From: Saprospirales bacterium
GTDB taxonomy: Bacteria; Bacteroidota; Bacteroidia; Chitinophagales; Saprospiraceae
Length of the DNA: 27,018 bases
Reading direction: 5' to 3'
NCBI GenBank assembly: GCA_024642645.1
Contig: JAHEAS010000001.1
Location: 1 to 27,018 of the forward strand
In this document: positions 7,189-16,037 of the stretch, piece after piece
Numbering within the stretch: the stretch's first letter is position 1
Layout of the letters: every line of letters starts with the position of its first letter
Translations under genes and position numbers: made by a program
Notes under the pieces: model-generated
Databases searched by the model: none
What the model was told of the DNA's origin: nothing
Seen by the model: only the letters and a program-made list of their open reading frames with translations

Positions 7189-7234
7189 TTCATGGCCAAG
7201 CGTTTTGCTTTAAATTTTTGAAATACTTTAAGTA

Positions 7235-7828
7235 ATGATTTATGAATTCAATGGCTTCAGGCCAGTAGTTGACGAGTCTTCTTTTGTTCATCCACAAGCC
7301 ACTGTCACTGGCAATGTCATCATTGGTAAGCATGTTTATGTTGGCCCAGGTGCAGCCATTCGTGGGGATTGGGGAGAAATTTTGATAGAGGACGGTTGCA
7401 ACGTTCAAGAAAACTGTACTATCCACATGTTCCCTGGCGTGACAGTCCGTTTGATGCAGGGAGCACATATCGGCCATGGGGCAATCATTCATGGCGCTAC
7501 AATAGGGCGAGATTCGCTGATAGGAATGAATGCTGTTATTATGGACAATGCAGAAATTGGTGAAGAATGTGTAGTAGGGGCACTCTGCTTTGTATCAGCT
7601 GAAACGAAGATTGCTAGAAGAAGCTTGGTTGTTGGCAATCCAGCCAAAATTATTCGAGAAGTGAGCGATGAAATGCTGGGATGGAAGAAAAAGGGAACGG
7701 CGCTTTACCAACAGTTGCCAAAAGTGCTTTTTGAAACTTTACAGCCTTGTGAACCCCTGCGGGAGGTGCCAAAACAACGCCCCTCACAAGAGGCTATATT
7801 CAAAACTTGGAAAGAAACGGGGAAATAA
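7235..7828 (+). CDS. PaaY/CaiE-type hexapeptide-repeat protein (gamma-carbonic anhydrase-like)
   Basis: The 197-residue protein is a left-handed beta-helix of hexapeptide repeats (for example ATVTGNVIIGKHVYVG), with the C-terminal helix block GNPAKIIREVSDEMLGWKKKGT and a CEPLREV segment. That tail is diagnostic of the PaaY/CaiE branch. The gamma-carbonic-anhydrase metal ligands are present: H64 (NCTIH) and H81/H86 (GHGAIIH). PaaY of E. coli hydrolyses CoA thioesters during phenylacetate degradation, and relatives have carbonic anhydrase activity. There is no paa or carnitine gene here, so the substrate cannot be stated. It has its own promoter and shares a bidirectional terminator with gldN. 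Confidence 0.87.
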   Translation: MIYEFNGFRPVVDESSFVHPQATVTGNVIIGKHVYVGPGAAIRGDWGEILIEDGCNVQENCTIHMFPGVTVRLMQGAHIGHGAIIHGATIGRDSLIGMNAVIMDNAEIGEECVVGALCFVSAETKIARRSLVVGNPAKIIREVSDEMLGWKKKGTALYQQLPKVLFETLQPCEPLREVPKQRPSQEAIFKTWKETGK

Positions 7829-7865
7829 AAAAGGTTCATCTCAACACAGAGATGAACCTTTTTTT
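7827..7865. terminator. bidirectional terminator between the PaaY-like gene and gldN
   Basis: AAGGTTCATCTC at 7831-7842 and GAGATGAACCTT at 7849-7860 form a perfect 12-bp stem with a 6-nt loop (AACACA). AAAA on one side and TTTTT on the other make it a terminator for both converging genes. The plus-strand stop codon is embedded at its left edge. Confidence 0.93.
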
Positions 7866-7881
7866 ATCGAACTTCGATAAA

Positions 7882-8742
7882 TCAATATGACCAGAGGTCA
7901 TGCTCGAAATTGAAAATTTCTTGTTTTATCTTATCTGCTTCGAGCAGAAGGTCAATACCAGTCAAGTAGTCTTGGATACGACGATCACGTACGTTGGACT
8001 CTTTGTAAATATAGCTGGAGAAAAACCGCATTTCCATCAGATCCTCCCAAGTAATTGGGCTGGCATCGTTGCCAACATTAAATACCTTTTCCCTTGAAAG
8101 TATCTCACGTGCTTCAGGGTAGTAAACCCAGAACATCGGCTTTTCGTAAAGGAAGTTTCCGTTCTCATCAGTCTTATCAATGAGCGGAGCTATACCCAGA
8201 ATTCTTACTTGTAGGGTAGAAGTTTCTTCATCAAAGAACCAAACTTCCTTGAGGCGAAAACGCTTCACATCCTCAGGGTTGATATCATTTCTAACAACCT
8301 GTAGTTGTTCTTCGTAGGTCTCTGGATCAAAGGTTATTACTGTATCAATAGTAGCACCCATGGAAGCTACCTCATCTGGAGTTAACTTAGAGGAGAACTT
8401 ATCGTCCTCAGTACTATAAACAGTTATTTCGCCCCCTGTTGCTGCATCCATTAGAATGGAAAAGAACGGCCTTTCTGGATAGGCAAAAGGGAGATTCATT
8501 TTCTCACGAATGTCAATTACTCTCCAGATACGCTTTTCCCAAAAGATATCAGCTTCCCGAACATGGTCGTAAGGGAGAAGGCGTTTGTCAGTGGTTAGTC
8601 TTTTGTCAACAATATCGTCCAATGGACGACCTTCGTTGGGATCGCTAGACTCGGTCAAAATATTTTCCGGTTGTTGTGCGAAAGAGCTATTGCATAGCAT
8701 CAACAACGAGAATAAACTAAACAGTTTCAATGCAAACTTCAT
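7882..8742 (-). CDS. gldN: GldN, T9SS ring protein
   Basis: GldN (PorN) forms the periplasmic ring with the lipoprotein GldK, and GldM pushes against this ring. The ATG at 8742 gives 286 residues; a TTG at 8751 is in frame but less likely. A signal peptide ends after A22 (NSSFA before QQ). The family core is clear: RPLDDIVDKRLTTDK, FWEKRIWRVIDIREKMNLPF, EDVKRFRLKEVWFFDEE, LQVRILGIAPL, and a C-terminus ending HDLWSY. It is the last gene of the gldKLMN series and is preceded by a terminator-like hairpin at 8770-8817, so it may receive less transcript than gldM. It is clearly homologous to the stand-alone copy at 1977-2777. Confidence 0.95.
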   Translation of the reverse strand: MKFALKLFSLFSLLMLCNSSFAQQPENILTESSDPNEGRPLDDIVDKRLTTDKRLLPYDHVREADIFWEKRIWRVIDIREKMNLPFAYPERPFFSILMDAATGGEITVYSTEDDKFSSKLTPDEVASMGATIDTVITFDPETYEEQLQVVRNDINPEDVKRFRLKEVWFFDEETSTLQVRILGIAPLIDKTDENGNFLYEKPMFWVYYPEAREILSREKVFNVGNDASPITWEDLMEMRFFSSYIYKESNVRDRRIQDYLTGIDLLLEADKIKQEIFNFEHDLWSY

Positions 8743-8769
8743 GTTTCTCAAAAGTTTTCAAAATGAAAA

Positions 8770-8817
8770 AATACTAACTACCGGGGTATTAACTCTTTGA
8801 CCTCGGCAGTTAGTATT
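8770..8817 (-). terminator. intra-operon terminator/attenuator between gldM and gldN
   Basis: AATACTAACT at 8770-8779 and AGTTAGTATT at 8808-8817 pair perfectly, with further CCG/CGG pairing inside. In the direction of the operon (minus strand) the stem is followed by a run of Ts (TATTTTTTCATTTT). It lies 14 nt after the gldM stop and about 28 nt before the gldN start. It looks like a Rho-independent terminator, probably partial, because gldN has no obvious promoter of its own in the gap. Confidence 0.72.
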
Positions 8818-8830
8818 CTATGCTCAAATT

Positions 8831-10456
8831 TTATTTAATCCTGAACACCATCGAGTTGATCTTACGACCAGCGGCATCCCCTGGACAGCGGGCTTTAACT
8901 TCTTGAAAGTAAAAAGTATCGCCTGGTTTGGCTGACTGCACAAGGTCTTGCGCTTTGCCATTGAAAGAACCACCACTGTTTGCTGTTTCCACAGGGTCTT
9001 CACGCTTAGAGACTTTCACAAGGTTGAAACCTTGTATATCACAGCGTGCTTCAAAGTCAAAGTTGTCAAGCCAAGCAATCAAACCTTTTTGAACTTTAAA
9101 TTCACCATTGCCCATTGAACCATCTTCTTTATTGCCAAGACGTGCAACAGGGTCAGGAATACGCTTTACGCGGAATGATTTAGTGGCTTTCATGTCTTTG
9201 GCAGATACAGAAACTTTACAGTCATCTGTAGGAGTAGTTACCTTAACCATCCAAGTGTTGCTGCCAGTTTTGCTTAGTGAGCCGCCCCCACCCGCAATAC
9301 CAACATTGAGGTCATTACTGGAAGAACCTGCAGCAGATACAGAAATTGGGTTATCAACACCAATGTAAAATACGTTCATTTTGTCGGCGGAAATAGCGAC
9401 TGAACGTTGGCCAACTTCATAAGTAAAGGATGAACTACCTTTCGAAACTTCGCCTGTAAGCGGGTTACGTACTTGTGCATCAAGTTTGAGTGTTTTTTCA
9501 CCCAAGCCTGAGGTAGCTGCCTTATACTTAGCCTTACCATCAGTTCCTACTGGAATCTTGCTTCCATTGACAAAAATTCCGATATCGGCTGGATTTATCT
9601 GTGAGCTATAAGTACCCACAGAAATTTCAGCCTCAAAAGGTTCGCCAGCAATCAGATAAGATTTCTTTGCTGAAACAACAGGGAAGAAGGCATCAAATTC
9701 AATGACACGGCCACCAGCAAGTTCTGCCATGTTGTTCACCAATGAAGCTTCTGAACTCTTTGCATCTGCCTGCATTTTGCTCATCAATGGGAGCACAGCA
9801 GCAAGTGGCATTTGGCGAAACTTGAATTCTTCCCAAGACTTCTTGCCACTTTTCTGCCAAGTATCATCATCAATCTTTAATGGAAGGTTGTTAGCTATGT
9901 TTTGAATACGGTTAGCTATTTCTTCTTGCTTGAGTCCAAATTTCTCGCCGTTTTCGTTGAGCAGCTTGGTATAAGAATCTATCATCTTCTGCTTTGTTTC
10001 GAGCAGCTTACCCTTCAATTCAGCACCTTTTTTTTCATCAACAAGTATTCTTGTAGTGATATCCTTGTTTTTCTGACCTCTAGGTACTTTTTTGCCATAG
10101 CTTTCAGTATAGTCGCCTTCATCAACTTTCTTGTTCATGTTGCCAGCTTCGTCAAGAAGTAAATCCCTGAGTTGGTCAACATAGCCATTGAAGCTGACTA
10201 CTTCGTTCCTAACTTCATCAATAGCAGGGCCAATTGCACGGTATTTTGCTTTTGATTCATCATTCAAAAGCTCCTTTATACCTCTTACGGTTTGGTCAAG
10301 TTGTGAGTCCACGGTCGCTGTAGTGGCTTTGTTGCCTTCATCAAGTGTAATGAAAGCATTCATTACCTCTGCGGACACATTCAATGCGAGCAGCGCTGTG
10401 AGAACCAGGTACATCAGGTTAATCATAAGCTGCCGCGGCTCCTTTGGAATGGACAT
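8831..10456 (-). CDS. gldM: GldM, T9SS motor subunit
   Basis: GldM (PorM) is a dimer with one transmembrane helix each, bundled with GldL in the proton-driven motor, and four periplasmic domains reaching the GldK-GldN ring. This 541-residue protein has the helix near residues 10-30 (MINLMYLVLTALLALNVS), a long helical first domain rich in charged residues (about 35-200), then beta domains including the conserved MNVFYIGVDNPI, KRIPDPVARLG, NFDFEARCDIQGFNLV and CPGDAAGRK segments. The ATG at 10456 follows the gldL stop by 61 nt. The first 20 residues are identical to those of the copy at 352-1863. Confidence 0.96.
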   Translation of the reverse strand: MSIPKEPRQLMINLMYLVLTALLALNVSAEVMNAFITLDEGNKATTATVDSQLDQTVRGIKELLNDESKAKYRAIGPAIDEVRNEVVSFNGYVDQLRDLLLDEAGNMNKKVDEGDYTESYGKKVPRGQKNKDITTRILVDEKKGAELKGKLLETKQKMIDSYTKLLNENGEKFGLKQEEIANRIQNIANNLPLKIDDDTWQKSGKKSWEEFKFRQMPLAAVLPLMSKMQADAKSSEASLVNNMAELAGGRVIEFDAFFPVVSAKKSYLIAGEPFEAEISVGTYSSQINPADIGIFVNGSKIPVGTDGKAKYKAATSGLGEKTLKLDAQVRNPLTGEVSKGSSSFTYEVGQRSVAISADKMNVFYIGVDNPISVSAAGSSSNDLNVGIAGGGGSLSKTGSNTWMVKVTTPTDDCKVSVSAKDMKATKSFRVKRIPDPVARLGNKEDGSMGNGEFKVQKGLIAWLDNFDFEARCDIQGFNLVKVSKREDPVETANSGGSFNGKAQDLVQSAKPGDTFYFQEVKARCPGDAAGRKINSMVFRIK

Positions 10457-10501
10457 GTGCTTTTATTTTTTCGTTAATAAATTATTTACTTTCTAATGCA
10501 G

Positions 10502-10518
10502 AACCCTTCTTAAGGGTT
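10502..10518 (-). other. hairpin at the gldL stop codon
   Basis: AACCCTT-CTT-AAGGGTT is a perfect 7-bp stem with a 3-nt loop, overlapping the gldL stop (10520-10518 on the minus strand). No T-run follows, so it is not a classical terminator; it may protect or mark an RNA 3' end between gldL and gldM. Confidence 0.5.
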
Positions 10519-11114
10519 TATTGCTGCGGACGGAAGTTAGCAATCGCATTCAACATGCCACCATAAACTCCATTCAAGCCAGACAAGTTTTTGTTAAGCA
10601 CACCTAATTGGTCCTTATACACTTTAGTATCAGCGATAGAATCATTAAGGTCTGCCATGGCTTCGTTCAACTTTGTGTAGAAGTTGTTCATTGTTTTTAG
10701 CTGATCACTCGTTCCAGAGAAATCAACTTCCTGTAAAGCCTTGAGAGAAGAAAGGTTCTTCGACATGGATTGCAGTTCAGTCAACATACCACCCAATTGA
10801 TTCTCAATGACATCGCCATGGAGCGGTGTGCCCATGTCTATACCTTCCTGTGGCCCTGCAGTTAGCGGAGTAAGGTTTGCATGGTAATCATTCAGACCAG
10901 GATACAGTTTGTCCCAGTAGTAATCCGGCTCTGGGCCAATGATGCCGAGGAATGCGAAAATTATCGCTTCAATTGACAAGCCTGTGATAAGCATCTCACT
11001 AGCATAAGGCCAGCTTTCAAGTTTGAACAATGCACCCATCAATACGACAGACGCACCTAAACCAATCACGAGATTTTTGAAATACTTGAATCCTTTAGTT
11101 TTTACGAAACTCAT
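10518..11114 (-). CDS. gldL: GldL, T9SS motor proton-channel subunit
   Basis: GldL (PorL) is a cytoplasmic-membrane protein with two transmembrane helices that, with GldM, uses the proton-motive force. This 198-residue protein shows TM1 (about 13-30, ending in LFKLESWP) and TM2 (about 40-60) containing a buried glutamate at residue 49 (GLSIEAIIF). Position 49 matches the conserved functionally important glutamate reported for F. johnsoniae GldL. The C-terminal 120 residues are cytoplasmic and helical. The ATG at 11114 is unambiguous. It is the only GldL in the window, although there are two GldM proteins. Confidence 0.96.
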   Translation of the reverse strand: MSFVKTKGFKYFKNLVIGLGASVVLMGALFKLESWPYASEMLITGLSIEAIIFAFLGIIGPEPDYYWDKLYPGLNDYHANLTPLTAGPQEGIDMGTPLHGDVIENQLGGMLTELQSMSKNLSSLKALQEVDFSGTSDQLKTMNNFYTKLNEAMADLNDSIADTKVYKDQLGVLNKNLSGLNGVYGGMLNAIANFRPQQ

Positions 11115-11192
11115 TGTTAATCGTTTTAATTAGTTAGCTAAATTCAAATTAATTAAAGGAAGATTTTCCTCGTTCAATAATACTCATTATCA

Positions 11193-11226
11193 AAAAGGTA
11201 ACAGGTAGTTTGAAAAAGAAAACAAA
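11193..11226 (-). promoter_or_regulatory. candidate promoter for gldL-gldM-gldN
   Basis: On the minus strand, TTTG at 11226-11223 and TACCTTTT at 11200-11193 (one mismatch to TAnnTTTG) are separated by 22 nt. The pair lies after the terminator that follows gldK and about 75 nt before gldL, which would let gldLMN be transcribed apart from gldK. Confidence 0.4.
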
Positions 11227-11269
11227 AAAATATCGGCATCCGAAAAAGCCAGAAATCGTTTTGCGATGC

Positions 11270-11325
11270 GAAAATAAAAAAAAATGGATAGCAAGTAGCT
11301 TACTATCCATTTTGAGATTTTTTTT
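11270..11325 (-). terminator. terminator between gldK and gldL
   Basis: AAAATGGATAG at 11281-11291 and CTATCCATTTT at 11303-11313 form a perfect 11-bp stem with an 11-nt loop, flanked by long A and T runs on both sides. It begins 24 nt after the gldK stop. Read in the operon direction it is a strong Rho-independent terminator in the middle of the gldKLMN series. Confidence 0.85.
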
Positions 11326-11336
11326 TATTAAAATAA

Positions 11337-12587
11337 TTAAAAATCGTTGATGGAGCGGCCAAGGAATGTTAGCGCACAGCGGAATCCAACGTAGGACTTA
11401 GTGGTGTCCTGAAATTCCCAATGACGGTTGCCAGTTTGAAGAAACCAAGCTACATCCTTCCAAGATCCTCCACGAATAACCTTGCGCTTGTAAGCTTCTG
11501 GGTCATCATCGTTGGCATCGTAACGAATATCTGGATTAAGGTCATGTAGAAATGAGTAGGCATTCTCGTAATAGGCTGTAGAGGTCCACTCAGCTACGTT
11601 ACCAGCCATGTTGTAAAGACCGTAGTCATTTGGAAAATAGGCATCGGCCTTTACAGTGTACTGACCACCATCTTCTGGATAATTTCCACGCCCAGGCTTA
11701 AAGTTTGCCAGCAAGCAACCTTTTGCATTACGCAAGTAATATCCACCCCAAGGATAGGGAGCTGAATCGTGGCCGCCGCGAGAAGCGTATTCCCATTCAT
11801 GTTCGGTTGGCAAACGGAAGTCTTCTGAGTTGATGCCGTCTTCACGGGCAGCTTGGTATGTATCCCAAAGCTTGGTTCTCCAATAGCAGAAGGCATTGGC
11901 CATGTGCCAGTCCACACCCACCACTGGATAATCGTCGAATGCCGGATGCCAAAAATAGTTACGAGTCATCGGCTCGTTGTAAGAATAGGCGAAGTCACGT
12001 ATCCACACCAAGGTGTCAGGATAGACATTGATTTTCTTACGCTTGATGAAGGTAGTACGAGGCGATTTGCCCTTATCGTGAGCAGCAGCATGCCAATCAT
12101 ACCATTCATACTCAAACTCCATTTTGCTTACGTCTAATTCTTGACGGCCAGCAAAACGGTCATCACCTTGATAGTAGAGATCCTGAAGGGTCTCGTCCTC
12201 CCAATCAATTTCGTATTCCCAGTCGATGCGCTCGTCTCCAGTAGTCTCATCAGTGATAAAATGATCTAGGTACGAGTGTGCAATTGAGTCTTTCACCCAA
12301 TATACAAACTGTCGATACTCATTGTTGGTTATCTCAGTGTCGTCCATGTAGAAGCCCTGAATAGAAATGGACTTGTTCCTTTGAACGTAGGTATTTGAAA
12401 TGTCTTGGTCACCAGGACCGATGTGTAGGGTGCCTGAAGGAATGTACACCATACCGTAAGGGTTGATGCCTTTCCAATCTGGGCGATCCATGACGCCTTG
12501 GAGTTGTCCTGTTTCCTTGCTCCCGCAAGATGAAACTAACGCTGCAAGCGTGAGCAGCGCAAACGAAGTCTTTAATAATCTTTTCAT
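11337..12587 (-). CDS. gldK: GldK, T9SS ring lipoprotein (FGE/sulfatase-modifying fold)
   Basis: GldK (PorK) is an outer-membrane lipoprotein that forms the large periplasmic T9SS ring with GldN. The ATG at 12587 gives 416 residues; a GTG at 12596 is in frame but weaker. The lipobox ends in C21 (LVSSC). The rest is a formylglycine-generating-enzyme-type domain: YIPSGTLHIG near 50, FYMDDTEITNNEYRQF, FRLPTEHEWEYASRGG, NDYGLYNMAGNVAEWTS, and the C-terminal RGGSWKD and GFRCALT. Members of this branch are structural rather than enzymatic. A -7 element at 12690-12697 gives it its own promoter, and a terminator follows. Confidence 0.96.
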   Translation of the reverse strand: MKRLLKTSFALLTLAALVSSCGSKETGQLQGVMDRPDWKGINPYGMVYIPSGTLHIGPGDQDISNTYVQRNKSISIQGFYMDDTEITNNEYRQFVYWVKDSIAHSYLDHFITDETTGDERIDWEYEIDWEDETLQDLYYQGDDRFAGRQELDVSKMEFEYEWYDWHAAAHDKGKSPRTTFIKRKKINVYPDTLVWIRDFAYSYNEPMTRNYFWHPAFDDYPVVGVDWHMANAFCYWRTKLWDTYQAAREDGINSEDFRLPTEHEWEYASRGGHDSAPYPWGGYYLRNAKGCLLANFKPGRGNYPEDGGQYTVKADAYFPNDYGLYNMAGNVAEWTSTAYYENAYSFLHDLNPDIRYDANDDDPEAYKRKVIRGGSWKDVAWFLQTGNRHWEFQDTTKSYVGFRCALTFLGRSINDF

Positions 12588-12676
12588 TTTTAACACCCGA
12601 GTTTTCCTTCTTTAGTGAAAAAGAGACGTAAAAATAGTGCTTTACTGCTTAATTCAAACAGTTGCTCCATATTTCT

Positions 12677-12697
12677 GCCGTTTGGACGGCAAAATTA
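12677..12697 (-). promoter_or_regulatory. gldK promoter -7 element with start-site hairpin
   Basis: On the minus strand, TAATTTTG at 12697-12690 fits the -7 consensus exactly. It is followed at once by GCCGT-CCAA-ACGGC (12690-12677), a perfect 5-bp stem that would lie at the very start of the transcript or overlap the start site. A TTTTTG upstream is only 15 nt away, short for a -33 element. The leader to gldK would be about 95 nt. Confidence 0.55.
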
Positions 12698-12851
12698 ACA
12701 TTTTACGCCAGACAAAAACGATACATTTTTTTTTCTTAGTGTGATTCTAGCTATTTTAATTGTTGAATTTCACTTTTGAACAGTTTTTCAACAAAAAGTT
12801 AAAGAGGCGTTGTGTGTGAAGAATCAGTTGAAGAAGACTGTTTCCGAATTG

Positions 12852-13823
12852 CTAGAGTGACCTTGGGTTATAGATAATAGCAGGGGGCCTTCCTTTTCCG
12901 ATAGGTTTTCCAAGATTGTAATTTACTAATACCTCATGAGAGCCCGTGCTTATTGTCTTTAGATTCGACAAACCCAAATCGTAGGCATAAGCTACTGATA
13001 TTTTTTCATTCAATTTGAACCCACCCATTAGGACTACTGCGTCAAGGCTGTTTGGGTTGTATCCCCTTAACGATGCTCCGACAAATATATTTTCATTGTA
13101 CTGTGCGCTAACAGAAAAATCAATTTGCGTTTGATGGACGTCAGTTTTTAATAAAAATGAGGGGTTTGCAGATAATTTATTACTAAGGTCAATTTGGTAA
13201 CCGATGTAGAGGAAGTAGTTTCTTTCCTGTTCAAACTCCAATTTAGAAAGATTTAGTGTGTTCCCAAGCAAATTTACTGCCGATACTCCTACTTCAAATT
13301 TTTCATCCTGATAAAATGCTCCAAAATGTGCTGTATATCCTGTCCCACCTTCAAGGCTGCTACCCAAGTAATTGTCGTTGTGATTGATATTCCCTAAGTC
13401 ATCAACTTCGGTGTTGGGTGTCCTCACCTTGGAGCCATCAAGTTGGCGTTGGACCCAACCTCCGCTGAGTCCCAACGAAAGTAGCCCTGTTTTACCTATA
13501 AACAATTGCTTAGCATAGGTTGCGGAAAATGAAGTCTGTCGCCATGACCCCAATGTTTCGTTCTCAATCGCCACCCCAGCAGCCCCTCCAACAATGTAAA
13601 GCGGCATGTGCGCATTGAAGTTCTGCGTGACAGGATTGCCTGGCAGCCCACCCCATTGGGAGCGATAAACCCCAGTCATGCTGAGGGAATTGTCCAATCC
13701 AGCGTATCCTGGATTGAAAGCGTATTTGTTAGCGCTATACAAACTGTACTGCGCTGGCTGTTGTGCCATGAGAATTTGTGCGGCTAGCACTAGAAGAAAG
13801 CAAGTTGTAAGCCTGATTTTCAT
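12852..13823 (-). CDS. PorP/SprF family outer-membrane protein
   Basis: PorP/SprF proteins are outer-membrane beta-barrel proteins that work with the T9SS, in some species exporting or anchoring specific adhesins. This 323-residue protein has a signal peptide (cleavage about residue 20, ILMA before QQ), the family opening QYSLYSANKYAFNPGYAGLDNSL, then YRSQWGGLPGNPVTQ, and an alternating beta-strand pattern to the end. It lies upstream of gldK in the same direction, the usual order porP-gldK-gldL-gldM-gldN. The 264-nt gap and the gldK promoter suggest it is not simply the first gene of one message. Bacteroidota genomes carry many such paralogs, so no more specific symbol is given. Confidence 0.92.
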   Translation of the reverse strand: MKIRLTTCFLLVLAAQILMAQQPAQYSLYSANKYAFNPGYAGLDNSLSMTGVYRSQWGGLPGNPVTQNFNAHMPLYIVGGAAGVAIENETLGSWRQTSFSATYAKQLFIGKTGLLSLGLSGGWVQRQLDGSKVRTPNTEVDDLGNINHNDNYLGSSLEGGTGYTAHFGAFYQDEKFEVGVSAVNLLGNTLNLSKLEFEQERNYFLYIGYQIDLSNKLSANPSFLLKTDVHQTQIDFSVSAQYNENIFVGASLRGYNPNSLDAVVLMGGFKLNEKISVAYAYDLGLSNLKTISTGSHEVLVNYNLGKPIGKGRPPAIIYNPRSL

Positions 13824-13907
13824 AGACTTTTAGGATTAGAATAAATTTTCCAATTTATTGATTCTCCAAAATAATATTCAAAGCCAGTTTAAACAACAGC
13901 ATTGTCC

Positions 13908-15968
13908 TCAGGATACCTTTTGCTGCTGTAAAAGCTCTCTAAACGATTCAATTGTCCCCACAGGTGCCTGACAGGCGTAGTTTTGACATAAATATACTAA
14001 TGTGTCAACGCCTTGGAGTTTTCCATCAAGCAGTGGAAACTCTCCGCTAGCTTCTTGTGCTGCCATCAGCACTTTTTGAGGAATAAATTCCTGCTGGATA
14101 TTGTCTGCCATTTTCGCTGCATCGGCACCAATTACAGCTATTTCTGTCTGGCCAAACACCTCACCCATCAAACACCCTGCCCACTGGCTGAAAGAAGATG
14201 GGTAGCGCTCTAGAGAATCATGCATTGAAAGTAGCATGCCCGATGCATGCCTTTGCCAATCCTCCCGACCAAGCAAGATACCTGCACGTTGCAAATTGCG
14301 AACCATTGTCGAATTACCTGAAGGCGTTGCCGAATCGAACAAATCTTTGCGGCGCATCAAAACGTCTTTTTGCTTTGCTGATGTAAAGTAGAACATTTTA
14401 TCTGACAGGTCAAGGAAACCATCAAAAACAAAATCGATGTAGCGGCCAGCTTGCAAAATATATTTGGATTCATGGGTAACCTCCCCAACGTCAAGAAGGG
14501 CTTCAATAAGATAGGCATAGTCGTCGAGGAAAGCAGCGTACTGGGCCTTTCCAGCCTTGTAGGTGTGGTACAGTGTGACACCATCTTCCTGCACGAAATT
14601 TTTGAGCAAGAAATCGAGGTTACGGACTGCCGTTTCACGATATACTTCCTCTCCCAAAGCTGCGTAGGCCCTTGCATGAGCCGAGCACATCAGCGCATTC
14701 CAATCCAGTAGCAGCTTGTCGTCGAGACTGGGCCAAATGCGCTGGCTGCGAACTTCAAGCAGTTTTTCCGAGCTGGCTTTGAGGCGTTGTTTCAAGGAGT
14801 TAACTGGAATTTGGCTTGCTTTTGCAAATTCTTCAAAAACTACGCTACGCCAAAGAATATTTTTTTCTTCCCAATTGCCTTTTTCACTGACGTCATAAAA
14901 TTTGGCAAACAACTCAAAATCGTCACCAAGCAGCTTTTCCACTTCTGCTTTTTCCCAAACGTAAAACTTGCCTTCTACACCCTCTGAATCGGCATCTTGT
15001 GCCGAATAAAAACCACCCTCATCGCTTGTCATTTCACGTTTCACCCAATCCAAGGTCTCTTCAATGGTCTCTCGGTAAAGCTCCTTCTTGGTGATTTTAT
15101 AGGCATCTGCCAGTACCCCCACCAGCAGGGCGTTGTCGTACAGCATTTTTTCAAAATGAGGTACCAGCCACTTGGCATCAGTGGCGTATCGGGCAAAGCC
15201 GCCACCGAGTTGGTCATAAATGCCGCCCATCGCCATTTTATCCAATGAAAGAAGCGCATGGTCGAGCGCCGATTTTTCTCCAAAATAAAAATAGTAGGAG
15301 AGCAAGTAGCTCAACGACATCGTGCCGGGAAATTTGGGAGCCCCGCCAAAGCCACCGTTTGTGGTGTCGAACTGTTTTTGGAGGTTTTGAAAAATATTTT
15401 TCAACAAAGTCTCCGAAAAAGGCTGGTCGTCGCTCACCACCCGAAGTTTGTTGCCGCCGGTGAAGGTGTTACCGGAGTTCTGGATGATGTCCGTCAGACG
15501 CTGTGCTTGTTCGTTGATGGTGTCCCGCTTCGTTTGGTAGGCGTGTGAGAGATTCATCAGTACCTGCAACCACGACGGACGGTTGTGGGCAGGCATGGGC
15601 GGATAGTAGGTGCCTGCATAAAAAGGCTTGCGGTCCGGCAGGAGAAAGCAGTTTAGTGGCCAGCCACCGCCACCCGTCATCACCTGACAGGCTTCCATGT
15701 AAATCTGGTCCACGTCGGGGCGCTCTTCCCTATCCACTTTGATGCAGACGAAATTTTCGTTCATGAACTCGGCCACCTCGTGGTCCTCGAAGCTTTCCCG
15801 TTCCATCACGTGGCACCAATGGCAGGTCGAATAGCCGATGCTGACGAGGATGGGCTTGTCCTCCTTTTTTGCTTTTTCAAATGCTTCCGGTTTCCAGGCG
15901 TGCCAATCCACGGGGTTGTTGGCATGTTGGAGCAGGTACGGGGAAGTTTCTTGTTGAAGTTTATTCAT
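13908..15968 (-). CDS. thioredoxin-domain protein of the SPATA20/YyaL (DUF255) family
   Basis: Members have an N-terminal thioredoxin-like domain and a C-terminal alpha/alpha barrel like N-acylglucosamine epimerases; the biochemical role is unsettled. The ATG at 15968 gives 686 residues beginning [21 protein letters not shown], exactly the family start; an in-frame ATG at 16001 adds 11 unsupported residues. The CHWC redox motif is at 49-52, followed by the [11 protein letters not shown] and GGGGWPLN blocks. The barrel half has [31 protein letters not shown] and [12 protein letters not shown]. There is no signal peptide, so it is cytoplasmic. It is complete and of usual length. Confidence 0.95.
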   Translation of the reverse strand: MNKLQQETSPYLLQHANNPVDWHAWKPEAFEKAKKEDKPILVSIGYSTCHWCHVMERESFEDHEVAEFMNENFVCIKVDREERPDVDQIYMEACQVMTGGGGWPLNCFLLPDRKPFYAGTYYPPMPAHNRPSWLQVLMNLSHAYQTKRDTINEQAQRLTDIIQNSGNTFTGGNKLRVVSDDQPFSETLLKNIFQNLQKQFDTTNGGFGGAPKFPGTMSLSYLLSYYFYFGEKSALDHALLSLDKMAMGGIYDQLGGGFARYATDAKWLVPHFEKMLYDNALLVGVLADAYKITKKELYRETIEETLDWVKREMTSDEGGFYSAQDADSEGVEGKFYVWEKAEVEKLLGDDFELFAKFYDVSEKGNWEEKNILWRSVVFEEFAKASQIPVNSLKQRLKASSEKLLEVRSQRIWPSLDDKLLLDWNALMCSAHARAYAALGEEVYRETAVRNLDFLLKNFVQEDGVTLYHTYKAGKAQYAAFLDDYAYLIEALLDVGEVTHESKYILQAGRYIDFVFDGFLDLSDKMFYFTSAKQKDVLMRRKDLFDSATPSGNSTMVRNLQRAGILLGREDWQRHASGMLLSMHDSLERYPSSFSQWAGCLMGEVFGQTEIAVIGADAAKMADNIQQEFIPQKVLMAAQEASGEFPLLDGKLQGVDTLVYLCQNYACQAPVGTIESFRELLQQQKVS

Positions 15969-16037
15969 GCTATCTGGTTGATGTTTTGTGAAAACGTTCA
16001 AACCAGCATTCAGTTCGGCAGGCCATTTTTTTTGAAT

